From OAS926 sp035503715 (GTDB lineage: Bacteria > Pseudomonadota > Alphaproteobacteria > Rhizobiales > Rhizobiaceae): a stretch of 64,000 bases of DNA. Under the pieces are notes generated by a model. It saw only the letters and a program-made list of their open reading frames with translations, was not told the origin of the DNA and searched no databases. Below, in pieces: positions 36,134 through 44,046 of the stretch. The first letter of the stretch is position 1. Every line of letters begins with the position of its first letter. The position numbers and the translations under genes were made by a program. The stretch is taken from contig DATJTE010000059.1 in assembly GCA_035503715.1 (NCBI GenBank), positions 1 to 64,000 of the forward strand, written 5' to 3'.

Positions 36134-36490
36134 GTGAGCGACAACCTGCAGCCTGCTTTCGCCAAGCTTGTGAAAGCCGCCGCCGGCTTGCCTGAGGTCG
36201 AGGAAAGCTCGTGGTTCGGCACGCCGTCGCTGAAAGTGCGCGGCAAGGGATTTGCCCGGGTGAAGGATCCGGACACGGTCGTGCTGATGTGCTCACTCGA
36301 AGACAAGGAATTGCTCTTCGAGACCGCGCCGGAGATTTTCTTCGAGACGGACCACTACAAAGGCTGGCCGGCGATCCTGGTGCGCATCAAGAAAATTTCG
36401 CCGAAAGAGCTGAAGCACCGCCTGGCGATCGCGTGGCGGCTGAAGGCGCCGAAGAAACTGGCGAAGCAGGTCGAGGGCGGCAGCGTCTAG
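36134..36490 (+). CDS. MmcQ/YjbR family DNA-binding-like protein
   Basis: The 118-residue protein has the MmcQ/YjbR fold, with the typical early motif LPEVEESSWFGTPSLKVRGK and late WPAILVRIKKISPKELKHRL. Many small proteins of this family are annotated as DNA-binding from the CyaY-like structure, without a demonstrated function. A GTG at 36134 begins five bases after the olsB stop, so the two are probably translated from one message. Confidence 0.85.
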   Translation: MSDNLQPAFAKLVKAAAGLPEVEESSWFGTPSLKVRGKGFARVKDPDTVVLMCSLEDKELLFETAPEIFFETDHYKGWPAILVRIKKISPKELKHRLAIAWRLKAPKKLAKQVEGGSV

Positions 36491-36736
36491 CCAGGACCAG
36501 TCGCTCGGATGGACTTCTCGTGCGCGAGAGACTACATACGCCGCTGATCCAACGCACCAAAGGAGCTCTTTGTGACTGCCATTGTGTCCAGCCCGGCTGG
36601 AGGACGGCAAGCGTAACGCATTTCGAGGCACGCGCCTCGATCGTTCGCTTCCATCTCGTCCAGCCTGTTTGCCGCTGCTCCGCGACGCGGAGCTGTGTTC
36701 ATGTCCGCGCGCGCCGCGGAAGCTGGCTCGAGACCA

Positions 36737-37789
36737 ATGACAGACAAAGACCTGACCCTTGCCGATTTCGGCTGGACTTCATTTTTTCAATCGCAAATCG
36801 ACCCGGGCGAAACGCTGTTCCCCGTGCGCGTGATGGCGGTGCATCGCGACCGCCTCGAAGTGGCGGGGCCGGGCGTGGTGGCGGACACTCCTCCTTTCGC
36901 CGACTCCGCGGGTGGGGATGAAAGCACCGCGACCATCGGCGACTGGCTGCTGATCGAACCCGACACACTGCGGCCAAGGCGCCTGCTCGATCGCAGGAGC
37001 CTGTTCAAGCGCCGCGCGGCGGGCACCGAGCGACGGCTGCAGTTGATCGCGGCCAATGTCGACACGCTCTTCATCGTGTCGTCGTGCAACCGTGACTTCA
37101 ACATAGCGCGGCTGGAGCGCTATCTCGCGCTGGCGCGCGAGGCCGAGGTGACACCGGTGGTGGTGCTGACCAAGGCCGATCTCGCGGAGGATGCCGAGGC
37201 ATTCGCCGCACAGGCGCGGAAACTGCTGCCCGGCCTTCTGGTGGAGACGCTCGACGCGCGCGATCCCGGCAGCGTTGCGCTGCTCGCACCCTGGTGCGGG
37301 CGCGGCCAGACGGTGGCGCTGGTCGGTTCGTCCGGCGTCGGCAAATCGACACTGGTGAACACGCTGACCGGCGAGGCGATCGCCACGCAAGGCATCCGCG
37401 CGCATGACGAACGCGGCAAGCACACCACGACCGGCCGCGCGTTGCACAGGCTGCCGGGCGGCGGCTGGCTGGTCGATACGCCGGGCATGCGCGAGCTGCA
37501 GCTCACCGACGCCGAAGCCGGCATCAAGGATGTGTTCGCCGACCTGGTGATGCTCGCAAGGCAATGCCGTTTCGCCGACTGCCGGCACCAGACCGAGCCG
37601 GGCTGCGCGGTGCAGGCGGCAATTGCGTCGGGCGAAGTGGATTCCGCGCGGCTCCATCGCTGGCGCAAGCTGGTTGCGGAGGAAGCCTACAACAACGAGA
37701 CCTTGTCCGAGCGGCGGGCGCGCGACCGCGCCTTCGGCAAGATGGCGCGCCGCGCCATGCAGGACAAGCGGGCGCGGCGAGGTGGCTAG
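36737..37789 (+). CDS. rsgA: Ribosome small-subunit GTPase RsgA (YjeQ)
   Basis: The 350-residue protein has an N-terminal OB-fold region and a circularly permuted GTPase domain: G4 (VVLTKADLAED) comes before G1 (GSSGVGKSTL) and G3 (DTPGMREL). The C-terminal zinc motif (CRFADCRHQTEPGC) completes the RsgA architecture. It is a late 30S assembly and checkpoint GTPase. The ATG at 36737 is the best start. The 246 bases upstream contain a tiny frame with a good ribosome-binding site (36572-36616) but no recognised gene. Confidence 0.94.
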   Translation: MTDKDLTLADFGWTSFFQSQIDPGETLFPVRVMAVHRDRLEVAGPGVVADTPPFADSAGGDESTATIGDWLLIEPDTLRPRRLLDRRSLFKRRAAGTERRLQLIAANVDTLFIVSSCNRDFNIARLERYLALAREAEVTPVVVLTKADLAEDAEAFAAQARKLLPGLLVETLDARDPGSVALLAPWCGRGQTVALVGSSGVGKSTLVNTLTGEAIATQGIRAHDERGKHTTTGRALHRLPGGGWLVDTPGMRELQLTDAEAGIKDVFADLVMLARQCRFADCRHQTEPGCAVQAAIASGEVDSARLHRWRKLVAEEAYNNETLSERRARDRAFGKMARRAMQDKRARRGG

Positions 37790-37911
37790 TCGTGCCGCCG
37801 GCGTGCGGCCTTGCTCACGCGCGCTTCACGCCGAGTTCAATTGCAAGGCCGGTTGCGGCGGGAAGAATGCGGCCGGTTTTCACGTTGCTGTTTTGAACAA
37901 GGAGAGGTCAC

Positions 37912-38685
37912 ATGCTTTTCACACGCCGCAATGCATTGCAGCTTGGTGCTTTGGGTGTCGCAAGCTGGGGAACCACGTTCATGCCATTCACCGCAAGGGC
38001 GCAGGGCGCCGCCGACGAATACCCGACGAGTGCAGGCAAGATCGCGATCAGTCCGATTTCGCACGCATCCTTCGTCATGGCGACGCCGGACCTGGTGATC
38101 TACAACGACCCGGTCGGCGGCAAGGCGCTGTATGACGGACATCCCGCGCCGGGCCTCATCCTCGTCACGCATGAGCATGGCGATCATTTTGAGCTGGACA
38201 CGCTGACGGCGATCGTCGGCGCCGACACGAAGCTGGTGGTCAACCCGGCCGTGCTGGAGAAGCTGCCGGAGGAGCTGAAGGCGAAGGCGACTGCGGTTGC
38301 CAATGGCGAGAAGACGACGGTGGGTTCGATCGAAATCGAGGCGATCCCCGCCTACAACACCACCGAGGACCGCAAGAAATATCACCCGCAGGGCCGCGAC
38401 AACGGCTATGTGCTCACCATCGACGGGCGCCGCGTTTACATCGCCGGTGACACGGAGGACATTCCGGATATGCGGGCGCTGAAGGACATCCACATCGCCT
38501 TCGTGCCGATGAACCTGCCCTATACGATGGACGAGACGCAGGCGAGTTCGGCGGTGGCGGAATTCAAGCCGGCCTTCGTCTACCCGTATCACTATAAGGG
38601 CAGCGATCCGAAGGTGTTTGCCGAGAAAGTCGCGGCCGCGGCGGGCGACGTGAAGGTCGTCATGGGTCCGTGGTACGCCGCCTGA
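37912..38685 (+). CDS. Tat-exported MBL-fold metallohydrolase
   Basis: The 257-residue protein starts with a twin-arginine-like signal (MLFTRRNALQLGALG) and a cleavage region near TARAQG, so it should be periplasmic. It has the metallo-beta-lactamase motif THEHGDHFELD (about 85-95) and a later metal-ligand strand VYIAGDTED. The fold belongs to the UlaG-like branch of L-ascorbate-6-phosphate lactonase relatives, where substrates vary. A good ribosome-binding site (AAGGAGAGG) precedes the ATG. Confidence 0.9.
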   Translation: MLFTRRNALQLGALGVASWGTTFMPFTARAQGAADEYPTSAGKIAISPISHASFVMATPDLVIYNDPVGGKALYDGHPAPGLILVTHEHGDHFELDTLTAIVGADTKLVVNPAVLEKLPEELKAKATAVANGEKTTVGSIEIEAIPAYNTTEDRKKYHPQGRDNGYVLTIDGRRVYIAGDTEDIPDMRALKDIHIAFVPMNLPYTMDETQASSAVAEFKPAFVYPYHYKGSDPKVFAEKVAAAAGDVKVVMGPWYAA

Positions 38686-38696
38686 TATGCTGACAA

Positions 38697-38732
38697 AAAC
38701 GGCCGCCGGCGTTTCCGCGCCGGCGACCGTTT
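38697..38732. terminator. Bidirectional terminator between metallohydrolase and VOC genes
   Basis: The 15-base arms 38697-38711 and 38718-38732 are complementary except one position, with a six-base loop. An A-run precedes and a T-run follows the stem, so it can terminate both convergent genes. Confidence 0.8.
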
Positions 38733-38748
38733 CATTGTGAGCAGCGCG

Positions 38749-39159
38749 CTACTCGCTCGGCATTGCGCTCATGTCCATGAACATCGGCTCGAACATGTTG
38801 CCGTCGAGGTCCTCGAAGGTGCGGCCATACATGAAGCCGAGATCCTGAGCCGGACGCAGGTCGATCTTGCCGCCGGCCTTCTTCGCCGCCTCGGTGATGG
38901 CATCGACGCCTTCGCGGCTCTCCTGTGACAGCGCGATCAGCATGGCGCTCGCCTTATGCGCATCGCCGATCGGCTTGGCGGTGAACGTCTTGTAGTAATC
39001 GTGCTTCAACAGCATGAACACGATCTCGTCGGACCACGCCATCGACGAGGCGTTGTCGTCGGAAAACTGCGGGTTCTTCACCGCGCCGATCGCCTCGTAG
39101 AAACGGGTGGCGGCGGCGAGGTCTTTCACCGGCAGGTTCACGAAAATCATCTTCGGCAT
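38749..39159 (-). CDS. VOC (glyoxalase/bleomycin resistance) family protein
   Basis: The 136-residue protein has the vicinal-oxygen-chelate fold signature MPKMIFVNLPVKDLAAATRF, ending with the DLDGNMFEPMFMD metal-ligand strand. Related proteins are annotated as lactoylglutathione lyase-like, but this subfamily has no proven reaction. It is the second gene of an apparent unit with the cupin (32-base gap) and therefore probably under the MarR operators upstream of the cupin. Confidence 0.88.
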   Translation of the reverse strand: MPKMIFVNLPVKDLAAATRFYEAIGAVKNPQFSDDNASSMAWSDEIVFMLLKHDYYKTFTAKPIGDAHKASAMLIALSQESREGVDAITEAAKKAGGKIDLRPAQDLGFMYGRTFEDLDGNMFEPMFMDMSAMPSE

Positions 39160-39191
39160 TTTTCTTCTCCTGGGATAGGGATGTGCGCCGC

Positions 39192-39557
39192 TCACGCGTG
39201 CGCGAATTGCTTTTCGGGTTCGGGCAGGAATTCCTGCACGATTGCGTCGTTGGCGTGGATGCAGACCATCTCCAGCCGGCCGGCTCCAACGTTGACGAAT
39301 TTGTGCGGCACGTTCGCCCCTGCAACAATTATGTCGCCGGTAAAGGCGCGTGTCGTGGCGTCGCCGACGGTGAACTCAGCCTCGCCTTTCTGCACCACCC
39401 AGGTCTCCGTGTAGGGGTGCACGTGCAGGCCGGGGCCTTGGCCGGGCTCATTGTCGACGATGAACATCGACACTTGGCTGCCGTGGTCGCGCCCATCGAA
39501 ACGGACGGTGCGGCTCTTGCCGGGCTGCGGCTGCTTGTGGCGGACAATGCTGAACAT
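39192..39557 (-). CDS. Cupin domain protein
   Basis: The 121-residue protein has the two cupin motifs: GLHVHPYTETWVVQKGEAEF, carrying the metal-binding His and Glu, and IIVAGANVPHKFVNVGAG. The fold could be enzymatic or a small-molecule sensor; the substrate is unknown. Its start at ATG 39557 lies 21 bases from the first of three palindromes, and a divergent MarR gene follows them. Confidence 0.88.
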   Translation of the reverse strand: MFSIVRHKQPQPGKSRTVRFDGRDHGSQVSMFIVDNEPGQGPGLHVHPYTETWVVQKGEAEFTVGDATTRAFTGDIIVAGANVPHKFVNVGAGRLEMVCIHANDAIVQEFLPEPEKQFAHA

Positions 39558-39578
39558 GGCGGTTCTCCTTGTTCGAAC

Positions 39579-39644
39579 TATCTTCACGCAAAGATATAGG
39601 CGAATATATCTTCGCGTCAAGATAAATATCTTTGCGAGAAGATA
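39579..39644. promoter_or_regulatory. Three 18-bp palindromic operators between cupin and MarR genes
   Basis: Three perfect 6-6-6 dyads, each TATCTT, six bases, AAGATA, occur at 39579-39596, 39607-39624 and 39627-39644. The spacers read CACGCA, CGCGTC and TGCGAG. Winged-helix MarR regulators bind such dyads. All three lie in the 151-base divergent region and could control both genes; binding by the adjacent MarR protein is an inference from position. Confidence 0.85.
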
Positions 39645-39708
39645 TCTTTTCGGTAAGGCCTGTGGCGTGTAGGGTTTTGCGGGGCAAGCGGCGGCGGAGA
39701 AAAGGGTA

Positions 39709-40287
39709 ATGGCGAAGCAAAAGGATGAGGCCACGACAAAAGCTGCGGCGGGCCAAAGTGCTGCGCCCAACTTCGCCGCGCCGAATACGCCCGACCATGT
39801 CGACCTGCGGCAGGCGCAGTGGGCACGCGAGCTGCCGGGGCTGGACACCGAGCCGATGGCGATACTCGGCCGCGCCAACCGCATCGCCAGCCTCGTGCGC
39901 CCGTCGATCGAGAAGACCTTCGCCGGCTTCGGCCTCGACCGTGGCGAGTTCGACGTGATCGCCACGCTGCGCCGCGCCGGTCCGCCATACCGGCTGATCC
40001 CGACGGAGCTGTACACCTCGCTGATGCTGTCGTCCGGCGGGCTGACGCATCGGCTCGACCGGCTGGAGAAGCGCGGGCTGATCGCGCGCGAGCGCTCGGC
40101 AAAGGACGGGCGCAGCCTGCCGGTGGCGCTGACGCCGGCGGGCGCAGCACTTGCCGAAAAGGCGTTCCGCGCCGACATGGCGAGCGAGCTGACCTTCCTC
40201 GACGGGCTCGACGCGCCCGAGCGGAAGGCGCTGGCCGAGCTGCTCAAAAAGCTGGTGATGAGCATCGAGCAGCGCGGCGGGGAGTAG
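39709..40287 (+). CDS. MarR-family transcriptional regulator
   Basis: The 192-residue protein has a hydrophilic N-terminus of about 40 residues and then a MarR winged helix (LDRGEFDVIATLRRAGPPYR, LYTSLMLSSGGLTHRLDRLE, and the wing ERSAKDGRSLPVALTPAG). MarR dimers repress until a phenolic or other ligand binds, and commonly repress a divergent gene. Here the divergent gene encodes the cupin. The ligand is unknown. Confidence 0.92.
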   Translation: MAKQKDEATTKAAAGQSAAPNFAAPNTPDHVDLRQAQWARELPGLDTEPMAILGRANRIASLVRPSIEKTFAGFGLDRGEFDVIATLRRAGPPYRLIPTELYTSLMLSSGGLTHRLDRLEKRGLIARERSAKDGRSLPVALTPAGAALAEKAFRADMASELTFLDGLDAPERKALAELLKKLVMSIEQRGGE

Positions 40288-40322
40288 GTCTGCGGCTGGT
40301 GTAAGAGGACATATATTTATAG

Positions 40323-40350
40323 TTGTAATTTTTAAAGAGCCCTGTATAAA
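40323..40350 (+). promoter_or_regulatory. Putative promoter of the RiPP-like cassette
   Basis: TTGTAA (40323-40328) and TATAAA (40345-40350) are 16 bases apart in a strikingly AT-rich patch between a GC-rich gene and the precursor-like gene. A GGGGGGAGA ribosome-binding site follows before the ATG at 40384. Confidence 0.5.
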
Positions 40351-40383
40351 ATCCCTCAATAGTTGTATGGGGGGAGAACTTAC

Positions 40384-40770
40384 ATGCATACGACAGCCAC
40401 GGTAACTGCCCTGACGTCCGCTCTCACGTCGGCCCTAGGGGCGATCCCTTCCGGAGCGACAAATGAAGAGGCCTACAAGGCTTTCATGGCAAAGCTCGGC
40501 GAGGGATTGACCGACGCGTTTGGCGCAGCTTTAGGCGCAGCCGTGGGGGTCATTGACGCCCAGCAGGCCGCGAGCCCCAATTCAAATTGGGTTACGATCG
40601 GTGATCTTCTCAGGAACGGGTCTCAGCTTTCCGTTGATTTCAGCTCGCCCGGATTGACGATTCCGTCCACGCGAAAAGTTTCTTCAAAGCAAGGAATGGT
40701 CGTTCCGCCCTCCGGCGGAGTATCTGCCATGGGAGGTTCGGTAGGGGTAACCGGCAGCTACTCGTTCTAG
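40384..40770 (+). CDS. Putative RiPP precursor peptide
   Basis: I know no family for this 128-residue protein. It lies 24 bases before a RiPP-type radical SAM maturase and on the same strand. Its composition is unusual: an Ala/Thr-rich N-terminal third (TVTALTSALTSALGA), a helical Ala/Gly stretch (FGAALGAAVGVIDAQQAA), then a Ser/Gly/Val-rich tail ending PPSGGVSAMGGSVGVTGSYS plus a final Phe. It has no cysteine, so lanthionine or sactionine chemistry is not expected. The tail could be the modified core and the first 60-70 residues the leader, but this is inference. The GGGGGGAGA site and AT-rich promoter indicate real expression. Confidence 0.7.
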   Translation: MHTTATVTALTSALTSALGAIPSGATNEEAYKAFMAKLGEGLTDAFGAALGAAVGVIDAQQAASPNSNWVTIGDLLRNGSQLSVDFSSPGLTIPSTRKVSSKQGMVVPPSGGVSAMGGSVGVTGSYSF

Positions 40771-40794
40771 CCGGATCTGGATGGCGGGACGGCG

Positions 40795-42729
40795 ATGTCT
40801 GGCCTTGCAGGAACGCCGCACGGACCTGACGTGCTTCTCGTCAACATGCCGTTCGGGCCACTGCACACGCCATCCCTGGCTTTAAGCATTATCGCGCCTT
40901 TACTCGAACGCGACGAGATCACCTGCCGCGCACGTTATGCGAATGTCGAATTCGCAGAGAAGCTCGACTATGGGCTCTACAATTACATATCGAGCGGCCT
41001 GCCGCGCGCCCACGACCTGGTTGGAGAGTTCATCTTCAGCCGGGCTCTCTTCGGCAGTGCGTCGCGTTCGTCCGAGAGTTTCCTCGAGTACCTGGAGGAG
41101 ACTTTTGGCGACCAGAGAACACAGCACTACTATGCCGCGTCTGAATATCTGCTGCAGCAGCTGAATGTGCGCATTGATGACACGCGCCGCGTGGCCGATG
41201 AATTCATCGTCGAGCTGGCAGGCCAAATAGGGACCCTTGCGCCGAAGGTCGTTGCCCTGACCAGTGCGTTTCAACAGAACACCGCGAGTCTTGGTCTCGC
41301 ACGGCTGCTTCGTGAGAGGTTTCCCCAAATCAAAATCATGATTGGCGGCGCCAATTGCGAGGGCGTTATGGGCCGCGCGTTGTTCGACCGGTTCAGCTTT
41401 CTCGATTGCGTCTGCACCGGTGAAGCCGAGCCTGTCGTCGTCGATGCTGTCCGCCATCTTCTTGACCCGGACGCAGCTCCGCCGCGCGGCGCGATTTATT
41501 TCAGGGGCGTGCCGGATGAACCGGGACCGGTGCCCCATAAGATGTTCCGCGACTTCGGCGCTGTCCCTGCTCCCGCATTTGACGACTTCTTCAGCGCAGT
41601 CGCTGACCGGGACTTGCCGGAGCCGCCGCGGCTTCTGTTCGAGACCTCCCGCGGGTGTTGGTGGGGAGAAAAACACCACTGCACCTTCTGTGGACTGAAC
41701 GGCGGCACGATGACCTTTCGTCAGAAGCCAGCGGACCTTGCCATTAGACAATTGGAAGAACTGACGCGCAAATATCCGGGCGTCACGGTCTGCATGACCG
41801 ATAACATCATGGACAACGCCTATTTCCGCACCTTTGTGCCGGAGATCGTGAACAGAGGCCTCAAGCTCGATCTTTTCTATGAGCTGAAGGCCAACGTGAA
41901 GTACGAGCAACTGGCTCTGCTGGCGGAGGCCGGGATCAAACGCATCCAGCCGGGCATCGAAAGTTTTGACGACGCCGTGCTCGGCTTGATGGACAAGGGC
42001 ATCACCGGCCTGCAGAACCTTCAGCTTCTGAAGTGGTGCCGTGAACTCGGCATCGATCCGGCATGGAACATGCTCTGGGGTTTCCCCGGCGAGGAGCCGG
42101 CCGCCTACGAAGCGATGTGTTCGCTCATTCCCCGGGTTACGCATTTCAAGCCGCCGTCGGGCGTCGGACGACTTCGTCTCGATCGGTTCAGCCCCTATTT
42201 CGAATGCCATCAAGACCTGTTCAGCGACGTTCGGCCGTTCAGGTCCTATGCGCTGGTCTACCCGTTGCCGGAGGAAGATCTGCGGCGCATCGCCTATTTC
42301 TTCGACGGCCGGGTGGCAGGTGGCGACACGGTATCCAGCTACACGCGCGGTGTCTTCGACGCCATCATGAGCTGGAAGGATCAGAGCGACAGCCAGTTTC
42401 TTTTTCGCGCCGACGTCGACGGCGTGCTGACTGTGTTTGATACACGCTCGCAATTCGCGCCGGGCGGTTGCCGCGTCCGCGTGTTTGCGGGAGCCGAGCG
42501 CGCGATCCTGCTCGCCTGCGAAGGCGTAACGACACGCGAGAAGCTGGATGCGGAACTGGCGCCCTCTTTTGACCCTGAGGCTGTCGAGTCGGCGTTGGCC
42601 GCACTGGATTTGCAGGGGCTGGTTGCAGTCCGGTCGAACAGGATCCTGGCGCTGCCCGTAAGAATGAGCGTGGCATATCCGGGGGCGGCATTCCTGCAGG
42701 ACATAAAGGACGCGAGGCTGGCCGCGTAG
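40795..42729 (+). CDS. B12-binding radical SAM protein, RiPP maturation C-methyltransferase family
   Basis: The 644-residue protein has an N-terminal cobalamin-binding-like domain (about 12-240). Its radical SAM core (about 275-490) has the cluster motif SRGCWWGEKHHCTFCG, with ligands Cys288, Cys296 and Cys299. The wide C-x7-C-x2-C spacing and the CWWG..HHCTFCGLNG context are the signature of the RiPP maturation radical SAM C-methyltransferase family, which methylates unactivated carbons of a peptide precursor. A C-terminal domain follows (about 500-644). It is flanked by a precursor-like gene and two small genes with short gaps. The substrate and product are unknown. Confidence 0.9.
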   Translation: MSGLAGTPHGPDVLLVNMPFGPLHTPSLALSIIAPLLERDEITCRARYANVEFAEKLDYGLYNYISSGLPRAHDLVGEFIFSRALFGSASRSSESFLEYLEETFGDQRTQHYYAASEYLLQQLNVRIDDTRRVADEFIVELAGQIGTLAPKVVALTSAFQQNTASLGLARLLRERFPQIKIMIGGANCEGVMGRALFDRFSFLDCVCTGEAEPVVVDAVRHLLDPDAAPPRGAIYFRGVPDEPGPVPHKMFRDFGAVPAPAFDDFFSAVADRDLPEPPRLLFETSRGCWWGEKHHCTFCGLNGGTMTFRQKPADLAIRQLEELTRKYPGVTVCMTDNIMDNAYFRTFVPEIVNRGLKLDLFYELKANVKYEQLALLAEAGIKRIQPGIESFDDAVLGLMDKGITGLQNLQLLKWCRELGIDPAWNMLWGFPGEEPAAYEAMCSLIPRVTHFKPPSGVGRLRLDRFSPYFECHQDLFSDVRPFRSYALVYPLPEEDLRRIAYFFDGRVAGGDTVSSYTRGVFDAIMSWKDQSDSQFLFRADVDGVLTVFDTRSQFAPGGCRVRVFAGAERAILLACEGVTTREKLDAELAPSFDPEAVESALAALDLQGLVAVRSNRILALPVRMSVAYPGAAFLQDIKDARLAA

Positions 42730-42752
42730 CTGGCAATGGAGGAGACGGGAAA

Positions 42753-42956
42753 ATGGAAAAAGACAAGCTGACTGAACTCGTCATCAAGATCGAGTTTCCG
42801 CTGACGGCGGAGGCCGTCAAGCGGCTCGAGGAGAAGATGAAGAAGGCGGTGCTCGACGAACTCGCGGCGCTGAATGTCGCCTCGGGTCGCCGGCTCAGCG
42901 TCGAGCGCTGGCCAGGCGGCACGACGACCGGCCTCTACATCCGCGACGAATTCTGA
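42753..42956 (+). CDS. Hypothetical small protein in the radical SAM cassette
   Basis: I do not recognise this 67-residue protein. It is highly charged, with a predicted amphipathic helix (TAEAVKRLEEKMKKAVLDEL, about 18-37) and a short C-terminal beta-like part (GTTTGLYIRDEF). A strong GGAGGAGAC site lies before the ATG, and it begins 23 bases after the radical SAM stop and ends three bases before the next gene. That spacing argues for one operon. It might be a peptide-binding or accessory element, but nothing in the sequence shows this directly. Confidence 0.65.
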   Translation: MEKDKLTELVIKIEFPLTAEAVKRLEEKMKKAVLDELAALNVASGRRLSVERWPGGTTTGLYIRDEF

Positions 42957-42959
42957 CGC

Positions 42960-43334
42960 ATGGCGAAGCCGCTCTGCCCGAGCGCGCCGCTGAAGCCGGG
43001 CGCCAGCGTGTTCGGCTATGTCGGCGAGGATGGAGCGGTTGCCTATCTCGGCGCGCCGGCAAAGGTGACGCGCGATTTCATCGACATGGCCGGACAGGTC
43101 GAGCGCAAGGCGACCGCGCGGCTGCGCATCGCCGCGCCATGCGTGAAAAATGCCTGCCGGCACTGGGAAGACCGCTGCATGATCTCGGACTTCGTCGCTG
43201 CAAGCGATGCCGCCGCGCGTCTTGGATACCCGGGCGTGCCGGACTGCGCGATCCGCGAAGCGTGCCGCTGGTTCGGGCAGAACGGCTTCGAGGCCTGCCG
43301 CAACTGCCGCTTCATCATCACCGACGAAGAATAG
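42960..43334 (+). CDS. Hypothetical cysteine-rich protein in the radical SAM cassette
   Basis: The 124-residue protein carries eight cysteines, seven arranged as C-x4-C-x6-C and, after a gap, C-x5-C-x10-C-x2-C (APCVKNACRHWEDRC and DCAIREACRWFGQNGFEACRNC). That density in a protein with no signal peptide suggests zinc or iron-sulfur binding in the cytoplasm. I recall no named family. It starts three bases after the previous stop and is last in the apparent operon. It could be an auxiliary redox partner of the radical SAM enzyme; that is inference from location and composition. Confidence 0.65.
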   Translation: MAKPLCPSAPLKPGASVFGYVGEDGAVAYLGAPAKVTRDFIDMAGQVERKATARLRIAAPCVKNACRHWEDRCMISDFVAASDAAARLGYPGVPDCAIREACRWFGQNGFEACRNCRFIITDEE

Positions 43335-43379
43335 CGCCGGCAACGCGTGGCCGTCCCATGCGCAGACAAACGCACCACC

Positions 43380-43667
43380 TCACGACCGGCAGTAGGAGAT
43401 GAAGTTGGCGAGGCGCTCGACGCGCTTCAGCATCGCCGCGTCGGGATTGCCGGCGTGGCAGATGAGCTTGCGGTCGGCATTGCAGGTTGCGTGGCAGCGG
43501 CCCGTGCTGCGGCAGAGCCTGGCCGGGCAGCGCGCGGCGGCATTCTCGCCGTCGCGCAGGAAGCGCAGCGATTCGATCACGTCGTCGCGGAAGACCGTAT
43601 CGTCTCCCTTGCCGATGAACTCGTCGAGCGTCATGGGGTGGTGATGGAGATTTTCCCAGGGCTGCAT
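43380..43667 (-). CDS. Hypothetical small cysteine-rich protein
   Basis: The 95-residue protein begins MQPWENLHHHPMTLDEFIGK and has a cluster of cysteines in its C-terminal half (ARCPARLCRSTGRCHATCN, then LICHAG and a final SYCRS). The His-rich start and Cys cluster suggest metal binding. Family unknown. The ATG at 43667 is preferred because upstream in-frame sequence is taken up by a structured leader with an intrinsic terminator. It converges with the Cys-rich gene of the radical SAM cassette (45-base gap). The two do not share sequence. Confidence 0.6.
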   Translation of the reverse strand: MQPWENLHHHPMTLDEFIGKGDDTVFRDDVIESLRFLRDGENAAARCPARLCRSTGRCHATCNADRKLICHAGNPDAAMLKRVERLANFISYCRS

Positions 43668-43770
43668 GGCGTGTGTCCTCTCTGGTGAGCGTGGATGAAC
43701 GATGGGCGCGCGGGAACGACTTCCCGCGCAAAAGCGGTCGGGAAGCGGACGCAGGGAGCGCGCCATTCCG

Positions 43771-43965
43771 AAAAAACAAAAACGGGCGCGCTACCCTGCG
43801 TCCGCCGACGCTCTTGCCCGCCGTGCGCTTGAGGTTTCCCTCATCGCTTTCGGCTGGGCCCGGACCTGAGGGTTCATCACCCAGCCGCGCCACTGTCGCG
43901 CGACCGGCCCGGACGCCGTCTCCCTCCCCTGAGCCCCAGTCCGGACCAGGGTTCCCGATGAGGGA
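43771..43965 (-). ncRNA. Structured RNA leader with intrinsic terminator (candidate riboswitch or small RNA)
   Basis: Read on the minus strand, TCCCTCATCG (43965-43956) can pair perfectly with CGATGAGGGA (43846-43837), closing a roughly 110-base region with several internal GC helices. It is followed by GC inverted segments and a TTTTTGTTTTTT run (about 43782-43771), as in a Rho-independent terminator. The Cys-rich gene starts about 100 bases downstream. I could not match the element confidently to a known riboswitch, 6S RNA or SRP RNA. It may be a cis-acting leader or a free RNA. Confidence 0.5.
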
Positions 43966-44046
43966 GATGCGCGCATTATCCATGGGGCGGATACCCCGTG
44001 GACAAAGTAATAAAGTTGCTGCCGCCAGATCCTGACAGGGACAGAA

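Noticed and set aside
36572..36616. A 14-codon frame (GTG start) with a strong AAAGGAG site upstream of rsgA
   Set aside because: It may be a leader peptide, but it lacks any regulatory codon run or terminator, and I cannot support it as a gene.
43831..43970. Cobalamin riboswitch reading of the plus strand (GCCACTG and an AGCC...GGACC box)
   Set aside because: Only scattered bases match. The conserved CCCCGCAACTGT core and B12 box are absent, and the terminator is on the other strand.
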